A stretch of DNA of 64,000 nucleotides from assembly GCF_910592395.1 (NCBI RefSeq), contig NC_088319.1:1488001-1552000 (forward strand), given 5' to 3'. Under the pieces are notes generated by a model. The model did no database searches. It was not told where the DNA came from and worked only from the letters and a program-made list of their open reading frames with translations. This document shows, piece by piece, positions 43,082 to 54,555 of the stretch. The DNA comes from Lineus longissimus (Eukaryota > Nemertea > Pilidiophora > Heteronemertea > Lineidae). The stretch's first letter is position 1, and each line of letters begins with the position of its first letter. The position numbers and the translations under genes are program-made.

Positions 43082-43342
43082 GGGAAAAGAAACGCATTAT
43101 AAAAATAAAATATAAAGAAAAAAAGAAAATGAAAAGTTTTGTCCACAACCGGATTCGAACTCGCGACCTTTGGATCGAACATCGTATTCTGCCATTTCTG
43201 ACGAGCGCTCCACCAACTGCTCTAAAGTTTCTAAGACTTCTGACGTCATGTATTTGTCGAAATCTGATTGGCTAAAAGTCCCTGTACAAATGTACACTAT
43301 AGTGCCCAAAAGCTTCGGGAAAAAAATTCGCTGGCGGGCCGT
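43082..43342 (-). mobile_element. tRNA-derived SINE-like element, copy 3
   Basis: On the minus strand it carries the same head (tgtacatttgtacagggact, ccaatcagatttcgac), A-box-like and B-box-like (gagttcgaatccggttg) sequences, and tail (aaaataaaatataaag reversed) as copies 1 and 2. It is flanked by the same ttcccttg at the tail end as copy 1. Confidence 0.82.
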
Positions 43343-44145
43343 GTTCTGACATGTGTTGAATAAGGCCTACTCTTTGATAACACTCGTCACCCGGGACTCG
43401 TGACAAGTTATCCAAATCGGGCTTCCATGCACATGGCAAACGCGGCGATGAATTTCGTGGAAAACCTATTTCAACAAAAGGCCCGCGGGCTTCGAAAAAC
43501 CCCGGGGAAAATAACAAGGAAGTCTCTTAGTCATGAGGGGACTTTGTAGGCCAAGTGGCGCAGTTCAGGGCACAATCAGATGAGCAGAGGAAGTCTGGTA
43601 GCTTGATGCCACCGGGAGACAGAAAATTTGTTAGCTCAGAAGTAAGGGAGAAGTTAATTTTGCTACAGGAACCCGCCCGCCACCGGTAAGTTCAATTGCG
43701 CTTTTCCCTCGAGTCTTGTTTTTGTGGGCTGTGAATATGACATCGCCCGTCGCTGTCTCTTCAATAAGAGCCGAGGTGAGCCCAACATTATCCTGCTTTA
43801 ACTCCGGAGGCAGTCCGTTATTTGTCTTGAGGACTACAGTGCACTCCGTAGGAGTACAATCTTACCTCTGAAACGAAACTGTTCCTTGGCTAATTAAGGT
43901 GTTCAACATAAATTGTCCATGAAGGGCCCGAGATGGACATATCAAACTTCCAGCGGTATTGCCTCTGTAGCCTTTGACGCTCGTTGTCTGGAAGCTGAGA
44001 AATATCAATACATGAGCATGTAAGGGTCGGATGATCGATGGAAATGAAGGAATTCGATGTACTGTATTTACTGTGTCGACGCAAACTACCTATCTTATGT
44101 GTAACAGACCTATGTCGCGGCTCAACAGGCTCAATAGCACCACAC

Positions 44146-44378
44146 GGGTGAGATGAATAAAGACTTAGCAAAAGCTTTTATCTATAACTCCATGTACATT
44201 TACACTGGGCCTTTCAGTACTAAAGCACTCGCTAGACTTTATTCACATCAGCCAATGGGTGATATGAATAAAGACGAGCAAATGCTTTTATCTAAAACTC
44301 CATGTACATTTACACCAGACCTTTCTGTACAAAATTGAAGTAAAAGCATTTGCTAGACTTTATTCCTATCAGCCAATG
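44146..44378 (+). repeat. Tandem duplication, 111-bp unit with internal inverted arms
   Basis: Two copies start gggtga(g/t)atgaataaagac. Within each, gaataaag near the start pairs with ctttattc near the end, so each unit can fold on itself. Confidence 0.7.
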
Positions 44379-45165
44379 TGTCGAAGACTCCTCTTATTGG
44401 GTTAGATATTAAGTTGGAATTCCCGAAATACAATTATAGATACATGTCGGCCAACCATAACTTCACATCGTCATAATCTGTTGAAAGTTTCAAAACTAGG
44501 TCAAATCGTGCTCTATCTCGATATCGATAAACCTATGCTGATCATTGTTGTAATAAATGCGTCAGCGGGGAATTATTTCATGTATAGCCAAATGGCAGGC
44601 ATGGCCTATCTGTTCATTGAAAATGTCAGGAGGGAAAACCCAATTTTGTGTCCTAGATCAGCATGAAGGGAAATGCGAGTCATCTCGTGCTTAGGGAATA
44701 CCAATACCGGGTATCATGTCTTTTTATTTCAAATGTTGAACAGAAGATAAATTTAAAGGGGCATGTTTCTGGCAGTATGCTGTGTTTTCCATACGATAAT
44801 GTCATCCAGTTTGGCTGTGACTCCTCAAAAGTGCCGTTGAAAGTCACTAAACTGTATGCAATTTAATTGAAACTTCCACCCAGCAAACTGCGCATGCGAG
44901 TTGCCCAAAACTGACAAAGACCGAAGTGAGGCTGGTGAAAACGATCCTATTCCAACATGTAAAGGCCCTATACCCCACCCAAATGCCCAAATGTCATAAT
45001 GATATTAGATTGACTCCCATGCATGTAGTTCATTTCTCAATCGTCTCTCCTTCATGTACAGGGCAACAAGATGTGGCCGGTCCACTGCGTCCGGAGTGTA
45101 AATAGTGTGTGCTAAACATATTTTTATCTTCTTATTCAGGCTGACCATACCAGTCCGGTTAAAAA

Positions 45166-47294
45166 ATGAGGCCGCACTTGTTTATTCTTTTGGCTTTTTG
45201 TGTGGGATTCGTTGCTGTTACTGGGAAACCCCTGCCGAAGAACGAGAAAGTTAAAAATGGTAAGTCTCTGGGGCTTCGGAATCCTGTCCACTGTGCACAG
45301 CATAAGACTCTGGTTTCACAAACAGTTAGACGCTTGTGTCGTGCCCATATAATTTAAATACATGCCAATACCTGGACCGAAACTCTCCCATCAGGACGGT
45401 TCCCAGGATACTAGTAGCGTAGTTTTTTTCTTTCTATTTTCAAGCGTAACATTTTCAGTTGGCCGAGAGAGGCAGAAGAGGGATTTGCCCACGGTCAAAA
45501 GCTGGGGAAGCTTGAGAGTAGCGGGGCGGGAGAGAGCGCTAACCATGGCCTTGGCCTTTACACCGTGAACATGTGCACGCCATCACTTGCCTTTTAGGCA
45601 TGTTAGGGGGGATGGGAGTTATGGGGCCCTACACCAGGAGATGGGTCTCCCACGCTTCTCGGACCAATAGATCGATAACTTTAAACTTTGGTCCATTCAT
45701 TTCAGATATTGAACAAAGTAACCCATCAGTGCATGGAATAACGAGCGATTACGATGTCCAACTTGCAAACCTGCTAATTAACCCGTCAGAAAGTCCAGAT
45801 GGACATTCACTTAACCGCCGCACAGCACATGGTTTTGGTGCAGACGACGAACCTTCGTTGCACCATCCAACACAAGTTTCTGGAGATAACGAACCTTCGT
45901 TGGGCCACCATCCAACACAGGTTTCTGCAGAGAACGAACCTTCGTTGCACCATCCAACACAGGTTTCTGGAGACGATGAACCGTCGTTGGGCCACCATCC
46001 AACACAGGTTTCTGGAGAGGACGAACCTTCGTTGCACCATCCAACACAGGTTTCTGGAGACGATGAACCGTCCTTAGGCCTCCATCCAACACAGGTTTCT
46101 GGAGAGGACGAACCTTCGTTGCACCATCCAACACAGGTTTCTGGAGACGATGAACCGTCCTTGGGCCTCCATCCAACACAGGTTTCTGGAGAGGACGAAC
46201 CTTCGTTGCACCATCCAACACAGGTTTCTGGAGACGATGAACCGTCGTTGCACCATCCTACGCAGGTTTCTGGAGATGACGAACCTTCGTTGGGCCACCA
46301 TCTAACACAGGTTTCTGGAGAGGATGAACCTTCGTTGCACCATCCAACACAGGTTTCTGGAGACGATGAACCGTCCTTGGGCCACCATCCAACACAGGTT
46401 TCTGGAGACGACGAACCTTCGTTGCACCATCAAACACAGGTTTCTGGAGACCATGAACCGTCGTTGGGCCTCCATCCGACACATGTTTCTGGAGACGACG
46501 AACCGTTGTCGCACCATCCAACACAGGTTTCTGGAGACGATGAACCGTCGTTGGGCCTCCATCCAACACAGGTTTCTGGAGACGACGAACCTTCGTTGCA
46601 CCATCCAACACAGGTTTCTGGAGACGATGAACCGTCATTGCACCATCCGACACAGGTTTCTGGAGAGGACGAACCGTCGGTGCACCATCTGACACAGGTT
46701 TCTGGAGAGGACGAACCTTCGTTGCACCATCCAACACAGGTTTCTGGAGACGATGAACCGTCGTTGGGCCTCCATCCTACACAGGTTTCTGGAGACGACG
46801 GACCTTCGTTGCATCATCCAACACAGGTTTCTGGAGACGACGAACCATTGTTGCACCATCCCACACAGGTTTCTGGAGAGAATGAACCGTCGTTGCACCT
46901 TCCAAGACCAGTTTCTTTGCTCATTGTTCATTCAAGACAACGCTCTGGAGACGAGGAAAGTGTCTTGAACAGCAGGACTCGGAATTCGAAAGGATATGAC
47001 TCGATCATCAGGGAGAATCTCCCCAGTGCAGCAGACGATGGCACTCCTTTGCTGAACAGCAGTTCGCCAGTATCAAGAACGTCAGTGATTGTGTACGCAA
47101 ACTTGACAGAAGATATACAGCCATCTAGCCATCCAGCCACACGAGATCATCTGACGAATGCGGAACCTAATCTGACATTACTGATCTCTGTGTCTTTCGT
47201 CAGTCTAACTGCTGTAATTCTCATCTGCCTTTTCCTCTTGTCGTCCCGCAACAGAAAAGACAAAGGTGACCAGTTAAGCATTGTAGACGTTTAA
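45166..47294 (+). CDS. Repeat-rich type I membrane protein (two coding exons)
   Basis: Unrecognised family. Coding exons are 45166-45259 and 45706-47294 (phase 1 junction, donor aaaaatg|gtaagt, acceptor ttcatttcag), giving 560 residues. What is seen: a signal peptide (MRPHLFILLAFCVGFVAVTG); a short ectodomain with the dibasic NRR; 25 tandem units of 14 or 15 residues (residues 77-435) with consensus G-D/E-D-E-P-S-L-(G)-H/L-H-P-T-Q-V-S; a Ser/Thr-rich region; a transmembrane helix (about 521-543); and a 17-residue basic cytoplasmic tail ending SIVDV. The start is supported by an upstream acceptor (45139/45140) and the signal peptide. The protein is probably a cell-surface stalk or mucin-like protein; Ser/Thr in each unit could be O-glycosylated. 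Unit number is likely to vary between alleles. An alternative acceptor at about 45460 stays open only about 34 codons. Confidence 0.8.
45840..46916 (+). repeat. Coding minisatellite, 42/45-bp units, 25 copies
   Basis: It encodes the 25 peptide units of the membrane protein. Nine units are 45 bp (an extra Gly codon after Leu) and sixteen are 42 bp. The two types often alternate, giving an 87-bp higher-order period in the first half. Long open frames on the minus strand here are by-products. Confidence 0.95.
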
Positions 47295-48414
47295 TGCTGC
47301 TACATGCCTGTTTTGTGGCTTTGCCATGGAAATCAGGTGTTGATGTTCGCCTCTCTGGCCTAGACTCCAATTAATGCACTCCATTTCGTCATCCTGATCG
47401 TCCTTCCTCGACAGCGAGGCTGGTCCACTGCATCCGGAGTGTTCTCTCGCCCTGCACAACATGATGATACAATACGACACGATGGTTTCTGTCAAGTGCG
47501 AGTGAAAGTGTTGTGTCACTAAGGGCTACGCTGGCGGGAGCCCCGGCTCCTGGAAGGTACAACCAAACCAGACTGATCTTAGGCAAGTATGCAACCAAGC
47601 ATACAACCTAGCATTGGTGATGACGCTTTGAGCATCTGCCGGGCGGCTATATATGGGCCAACAACTCATTCCGTCGCTTTACAACGTTAGAGAAACGAGA
47701 ACTGGCACTGGACACAGGGCTGGAGAAGCGAACATCAACCTGTGATTTCCCGAGGATGGTTTTATAGTGTACGTTTTCGTACAACTTCTGGTGCTGCTCA
47801 GGCCTAACTAAGGTCTTCAAAAGTAATTCCTTTTATCGTACACATATAAACATACCAGTAGTGTTAATATAGTATTTTTTGTATTTACAAACGTTATTGT
47901 TATCTTGCATTTTCTATTCAGATAGGCCTCATCGGCTACATGTATTAGTATTATTGTCATTAATTCATAAGATTATAAAGATAAATTAATGCAAGTTTTT
48001 GTAGTTACTCATTTCCAGTTATCAGACTTCTTTGTCTTCACGAATTAACCTTGAGCCAGACGCACGCCTCCCCCCCCCCCCCCCCCCACCCTGCGGTATT
48101 ACATAAAAAACTTGGAAATTGATCATGAATGTTAAGAAAACACCAGAGAATTGTGATGAGAAATTCAGTGCACGCCCCCTATCTTCTCGGCTCTTGGCCG
48201 ATCCGCCCCTGATCCGCCCCCCCCCCCCCCCCGATCATTCCCTGCCCCAGCCCACACTCGAGGCACAACCAGCACCGTCTATCATGTCCATTGATGAAAA
48301 TATAAGTACTCATGTCTTTGTGCAACATCTGCCTTTGAACAGGACTGTGGATTGTGCTGCCACCTTAAGAGATTCCGGGTAGCGAATTTTCTTCACAGTA
48401 CCTAATAAAAACAT

Positions 48415-48966
48415 GTGGACAATACCAACAAACCATACACCATATCCTCCAAGACTGAGCTCTGTTTGAAGCGTGATGGAGGCCGGGAAGACCTGGCCTG
48501 GCTGGTAGATCAGAAGTTGGAGAAGGAGCTTGGGGTAGAAGATGGAAGCCTGGGTCGTATGGTCATCCACGGACCTAAGAATTTTATGCTGTATAGTCGA
48601 CCGCAAAGAACGAGCTATGCGATGTTCAGAGCCCGTGTGGTCACTACTGTTCGGGCAGCAGGCGGTATGTCAGTACAGTCCATACACCTCCAAGCAGCTG
48701 GAAACGACGCCTGTGAACTCTGTGCCATTAGCTTTCTGGAGGGACACCGTGAGGTACCCTCTACCTTCTCTCGGGCGCTGGACTCCCCACATTTGATTGC
48801 CACAGGATGTCAGCGTCTGGGTCATTCACCGTGGGTTCACTGGAAAGACATGGAATGGAACAATCAAACACTAGTATTGTCGGGACAAGAAAAGACTTGC
48901 ACTCTTTGCAGAAAAACTGTAAACTTATACACATACTTCTGTTTCTGCTTTTTGAGACCGAGATGA
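48415..48966 (+). other. Unassigned open frame, 183 codons
   Basis: An uninterrupted frame with mixed composition and no low-complexity bias. It has no ATG until well inside (about 48559), no clear splice sites and no family I recognise. Four Cys and several Trp occur late in the frame. It could be an exon, a decayed transposon frame or chance. Confidence 0.2.
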
Positions 48967-49299
48967 TCGCAACATAAGGTAAATCACAGAGGATTCACTG
49001 CAATGAGGGAGAAAGGTACAATCAAACAAACTGGCAAGTTCAGGTGGCACTACAACCTACCATGCTATACACCCAAGAAGAACCTTTTGATCACATTCTT
49101 TGCTATGCAGGGCGTATTGATACCATGGGCTAACATCGGCCGCTTTAAAATGTTCACTGATCCGCCTTAATTGAAGGACGTGGTAACTATTATATTGCTC
49201 TCCCTGCCTGCATAGCAGCGTACTCTTGTCACAGGCTTGTCCGCAGTTTGCAGTCCGCAGTCTTCAAGGGAGCAATGAGACCGAATCTCAACCAAAAGC

Positions 49300-49660
49300 A
49301 GCTGGTCCTGATGTTGCCCGCGTATATGGATCCCGAGTACATGGGTTGTATCTAGTACATGCCAAGCTTATGTGTTGTATATCAGGCACAAATCCCAAGT
49401 TTATGGGTTGTATCAGATACATCTCAAGTTAAGTGGTTGTATCAGGCACATGAGTTGCCACACTGGCCAGATTAAGCTCGTCTTCAAGAGTACAGTCAGA
49501 CAGAACTTCTACCAAAGGCAGATGGGTCCTGATGTTGTCCCAGGTACACGACATCTTAAGTACATGTGTTGTATCAGGTACATCCGAAGTTTATCAGGTA
49601 CATGGGTTATCACAATGGCCAGGTTGGCACAGTCAGACAGAACTTCTACCAAAGGCAGAT
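49300..49660. repeat. Degenerate tandem repeat (gtacatg.gttgtatcaggtacat)
   Basis: Phrases such as 'gggttgtatcag.tacat', 'aagttta' and 'cagacagaacttctaccaaaggcaga' recur. The last occurs twice, near 49497 and 49633. Confidence 0.6.
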
Positions 49661-51511
49661 GGGCCATAGGTGTCCCTGCAGGTTCACAGGCTGTATCAGC
49701 CCGGGAGGCTACAAACCACATTGAGAAAACTCTCCCAATGTCACATTGGAGACCGAGGTCTCAGTGGTGTTAAAGGGGCATGTGGGGCACTGCGAGTCCT
49801 TGCTCGTTCTGGTAAAGATTGTCTCATCCTTGCAGCTTTTGGAGACGGTCGTCTTCAGGAGGGACAACATAGAGGAGCCTGTCCTCACTTATGACTGCAC
49901 TCCTTGCTTTGTCTCTAGTTTCTGAAGCGTTTGATTCAGGCAACATGTTCTGCTAATCAACCATAGCTGTGCGCATGTCCAGTCGTAAAAGAAGGAAACA
50001 TCAGGACCGATGTTCACTGCCGGTAAGTCGGCATGAGAACATGTTTGATCAAATTCAGTCTTGGAGACTACCACTGCACTGCCTTGATAACGAAAGACAC
50101 ATTGATGATTGATATGTTGATGAAGCAGGAATACTTCCAAGAAAGTGGTTCCCGCGTTCTTTCACTAGTCAAAAACACCAGGAATTTTGATGAAAAATGC
50201 AGTGCACGCCCCCTATTTTTCCGGCGACTGTATCCGCCCCTGGTGTAGGTTTTTATAACTATCAAGGCTTGCAGGTTGATCTCAAATAGCGCGTTCGATT
50301 TCTAGCGCCGCGCTTCGGTAAGCATCGGATCTCGCGCCTTGAGGCGCATGCCCAGTATGAATCGAGCCCGAACGCTCTCGCGCCAGGCCCGAGTAACTTT
50401 AGGGTAAAGTAGCGTCCAAAAGAATGACCAGACACACTCTACCGGATGTGCGTTAATTACAAAAACGACTCACTAACCTTATCGAACAATTTTTTTACAT
50501 CCAAATAAAAATTTCTTCCAAAAGCTATTCTATTTTGGTCGAAAAAGTGCAGTCTGATGCAGTTAACACATTTCGTGAATTTCGCGATTACAGGATCGTT
50601 TGCCAGCTTTCTCAAAGGTCACGTGCGGCGGCCATTTTATGTCTAAGTAACCCGCTCGCAGGGTCGCTCATTTCGGCCTTTGCACTGGCGCTTACTCTCG
50701 CTAGTAATCGAACACGCTATAAAAACTCCATTGCTCTGCCTCGCAAGGGAGCAGTTCCATGGAGGCCCAGGACTGAAAATTGAAGAATATAACCAATTTG
50801 GACTGATAGAACATACATGTAGAATACAAAACAAGCACAATATTTTTATGTTAAAATAGAACTTGAATTTATTTTCAAACAGTGCTAAATGCAAACACAC
50901 TAAATGCGAACCAACAAACTAGGCCTACATGTACATGATCATGTATATTCAAGAACAATTTTTCCCAATTTTTGTTCCTTGCCTCATGAAAAGGACTAAT
51001 ACCGAACTGGAGTAATTGGTTGTCTAACCAAAACACTGCAAGGGTAGAGCTAGAAGTAGGCAAACCTGAGCCACCTCGACAAAATGACAGCTCTACTCCA
51101 ACCCTCGTCAAGTTCAATATCGATTTCCATTCTGATACAACTCTAAAATTGTGATATAATTTGTTTGTAGACAATTTCAAATGCAGATCCTCGTTATCAC
51201 TAAGATGCACCAAAGCTGTGGTAATTTATAAATGGCCAAGTCCCAAATTGGTGCTAGGAGGACAAAGTCACAACCAGAAGACTGGAATAAAATCACTTTC
51301 AGTTCATTTGTTGATGCTTAAACAACAAAACCTATGACAAATTCAGAGTCTAAATGCAACTTACAAAACATTTGAAGAAAGTATGTTCATGTTTATGTTA
51401 ACGACATTGGATATCTAGAAACAGCAAGGACACATTTACACATGTACATAAGTGATCTTAAAATTTAGCCATCAACAATCACTTGAACTGACAACTATGC
51501 AGCACGGTGCT

Positions 51512-51645
51512 GTAGGACACCCTCTCTATTAAGGACAGTGATTCTGGTCCCTGCATTATTTCTCCACAATTGACCTCTGTAGTCAGGAAACCTCTTTACA
51601 GCATTACCAGTCCTAAGGGTTTCCTTAATAGAGTGGTTCTACTAC
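51512..51645. mobile_element. Palindromic MITE with CTCTCTATTAAGGACA termini
   Basis: The left end gtaggacaccctctctattaag and the right end ccttaatagagtggttctactac are inverted. It belongs to the same family as 28894-29072. Confidence 0.7.
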
Positions 51646-53339
51646 ACCATAAAATCGTGAGTTATACAGACTCGTGCACACGTTTTTTTCAAATAATTTA
51701 ATAAGATAATGATTGCGGACAAATACTTAACCTTAACTGATTCATTATTGTTGTCTCATATAATATACAGCAGATGAATATTGCACAGCAGATGAATATT
51801 GCACAGCAGATGCATCAAAAGGCTCAATTGCAGAATCCCTGACAAATGTCAAAATGAAACGGCCAGGGGCCATTGTGCTCACCGTATACATCTTTTAGTA
51901 GGCAGGATCATGCTTAGTTTAGAGGTGAATATGGTGAACACAATCAGGCATGAAGACTTTTTTTAGATGTGTATTGATGTCAAGTAATAAGACAGGGCAG
52001 TATATATAAGTTTATGATCCAACCAATAATTGTCTATGACATCAACAAGATCAATATCGTGTGATTGCTAAGAGTCCCTGCAATAAAAAATTCATCGAAA
52101 AAAAGTCATTAATAAGCAAGATATTGCACGTCCTACTTTTTCAGTTTTGACCCCCTGGTGGCCAAATCAAGAATCAGATGAGGCCAAAATTCGGTGTCAG
52201 AGATTATCTGATGTAGGGGGTTACATGTACCAACTTTCAAGTTCATAGCTTCAGCAGTTAAGAAACGTGCCATAGTTACACTCTAATGGCCAATTTACGC
52301 CATTTGACCTCTGTGACCTAGAAAAGGAGGTCAAATCCAAAAATCGTAGGACATGTGGTGTATCCTTGCTAGAAGTCCCTGCCATAAAAATTTTATCGAA
52401 AACAATTCACTCAAATAAGCAAGATATTGCACTTCTTCCTTTTTCCATTATGGCCCCCTGGTGGCCGAATAAAGAATCAGATCAGGCCAAAATTCGGCAT
52501 CAAAGGTTATCTGATGTAGGGGGTTATATGCACCAAGTTTCAAGTTCATAGCTTTACTGGTTAAGAAACGTGCCATAGTTTACACTCCAACGGCCAATTT
52601 ACGCCATATGACCTCTGTGACCTTGAAAAGTAGGTCAAATTGAAAACCCGTAAGACATGTGATGTATTCTTCCTAAGAGTACCTACCATAAACATTTTAT
52701 CGAAAACAAGTCACTTATAAGCGAGATATCACACTTTTTAGATATCCACTTTTGGCCCCCTGGTGGCAAAGTTGAGAATCAGATCAAACTGAAATTCAGC
52801 ACCAGAGGCTATGTGATATAGGGGGTTATATGTACTAAGTTTCAAGTTCATAGCTTTAGTGGTTAAGAAACGTGCCATAGTTTACACTCTAACGGCCAAT
52901 TTCGCCATATGACCTCTGTGAACTTGAAAAGTAGGTCAAATTAAAAACCCGTATGATATAAGATGTATATTTGCTATGAGTACCTACAACACAAGTTTCA
53001 TCGAAAACAAGTCACTAATAAGCGAGATATCACACTTTTTAGATATCGACATTTGGCCCCCTGGTGGCCAAGTTGAGAATCAGATCGGACCGAAATTCAG
53101 TGTCAGAGGTCACCTGACCTAGGGGGTGCTGTGTACAAAGTTTTTAAGTTCATAGCCCTAGCGGTTAAGAAACGTGCCACTGTTTTTTAAATAGGATACG
53201 ACGACGGACGATGGACGACGACGACGGACGACGGACACTGCGGTATTACATAAGACTCCCCTACAGTGAGCCAAAAATCAAGAAAATGTAAGATACAAGT
53301 CAGAAAAGACAAAAGGGAAAAGATAAAAAATAATAAAAT

Positions 53340-53410
53340 AAAAAAATATTTTTGGCCGTCCCTGACCGGGGTTTGAACTCACGACCTTTGGATTGCCACA
53401 ACACGAAAAA
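53340..53410 (-). mobile_element. tRNA 3'-half-like fragment inside satellite spacer 1
   Basis: On the minus strand: ggcaatccaaaggtcgtgag, ttcaaaccccggtcaggg, gacggccaaaaatatt. The ggtcgtgagttcaaacc part is B-box-like. The same fragment recurs at about 54480-54555 in the second spacer, so it has been amplified with the satellite. Confidence 0.55.
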
Positions 53411-54479
53411 CACAAAACATGCAATTTCGGCCATATCTGTGTCTGCGTTGTGACCTCTGTGACCTCGACAAGTAGGTCAAATTATAAACCCATATGATAT
53501 ATGATGTATCCTTGCTATGAGTACCTACCACAAAAGTTTTATCGAAAACAAGTCATCAATAAGCGAGATATCACACTTTTTAGATATCCACATTCGACCC
53601 CCTGGTGGCCAAATTGAGAATCAGATCGGACCGATATTCAGCACAGGAGGTTATCTGATATAGGGGGTTATATGTACCAAGTTTCAAGTTCATAGCTGTG
53701 GCGGTTGAGAAACGTGCCATAGTTACGCTGAAACAGCCAATTTATGCCATTTGACCTCTGCAACCATGAAAAGTAGGTCAAATTAAAAAATTGTACGATA
53801 TATGATGTATCCTTGCTATGAGTACCCACCACGAAAGTTTTATTGAAAACAAGTTATTGATAAGCGAATTATCACACTTTTTAGGTATCCACATTCGGCC
53901 CCCTGGTGGCCAAGTTGAGAATCAGATCAGACTGAAATTCAGCACCAGAGGTTATCTGGTATAGGGGGTTATATGTATTAAATTTCAAGTTCATAGCTGT
54001 GGAGGTTGAAAAACGTGCCATAGTTACACTGAAACAGCCAATTTATGCCATTTGACCTCTGTGACCTTGAAAAGTAGGTCAAATTAAAAACCCGTATGAT
54101 ATATGATGTATCCTTGCTATGAGTACCTACCACAAAAATTTTATTCCAAACAAGTCATTAATAAGCGAGATATCACACTTTTTAGATATCTACATTCGGC
54201 CCCCTGGTGGCCAAATTAAGAATCAGATCGGACCGAAATTTAGTGTCACAGGTCATCTGACCAAGGGAGTCCTGTGTACAAAGTTACAAGTTCATAGGCT
54301 TAGCGGTTAAGAAACGTGCCACTGTTTTTGAAACAGGATACGACGACGACGACGGACGACGACAGACGACGACGGACGACGGACACTGCGGTATCGTAAA
54401 GACTCCCCTACGGTGAGCCAAAAATCAAGAAAATGTAAGGTACAAGTCAGAAAAGACAAAAGTGAAAAGATAAAAAAAA

Positions 54480-54555
54480 TAATAAAATAAAAAAAATATT
54501 TTTGGCCGTCCTTGACCGGGGTTTGAACTCACGACCTTTGGATTGCCACAACACG
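54480..54555 (-). mobile_element. tRNA 3'-half-like fragment inside satellite spacer 2
   Basis: This is the copy of the fragment at 53340-53410, carried by the 1,146-bp higher-order repeat. It has the same ggtcgtgagttcaaacc core on the minus strand. Confidence 0.55.

Larger units (their letters stand above)
35761..45139. other. Gene-poor intergenic stretch
   Basis: The first part is probably the caspase 3' UTR. It then holds degenerate tandem repeats (about 36700-37080), a direct duplication (39002-39308), a 48-bp minisatellite (40572-40800), a hairpin (41273-41322), a SINE-like copy (43082-43342) and a 111-bp duplication (44146-44378). An acceptor at about 41729 followed by a short frame and AATAAA (41811) could be a terminal exon of a poorly coding transcript. 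No protein gene is supported. Confidence 0.5.
47295..51511. other. Gene-poor stretch after the repeat-rich membrane protein
   Basis: It contains C-runs at about 48069-48088 and 48220-48232, and two related segments (attcagtgcacgccccctat near 48163 and atgcagtgcacgccccctat near 50197). An open frame lies at 48415-48966 and degenerate repeats at about 49300-49660. Nothing is recognised as a gene with confidence. Confidence 0.45.

Noticed and set aside
45460-45568. Alternative second exon of the repeat-rich membrane gene (ttttcag|ttggccgag)
   Set aside because: Phase fits, but it stops after about 34 residues and bypasses the repeat domain; the acceptor at 45706 gives a full protein.
45807-46931. 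Long minus-strand frames opposite the repeat-rich membrane protein
   Set aside because: The 42/45-bp unit keeps several frames open; only the plus frame joins a signal peptide exon and a transmembrane tail.
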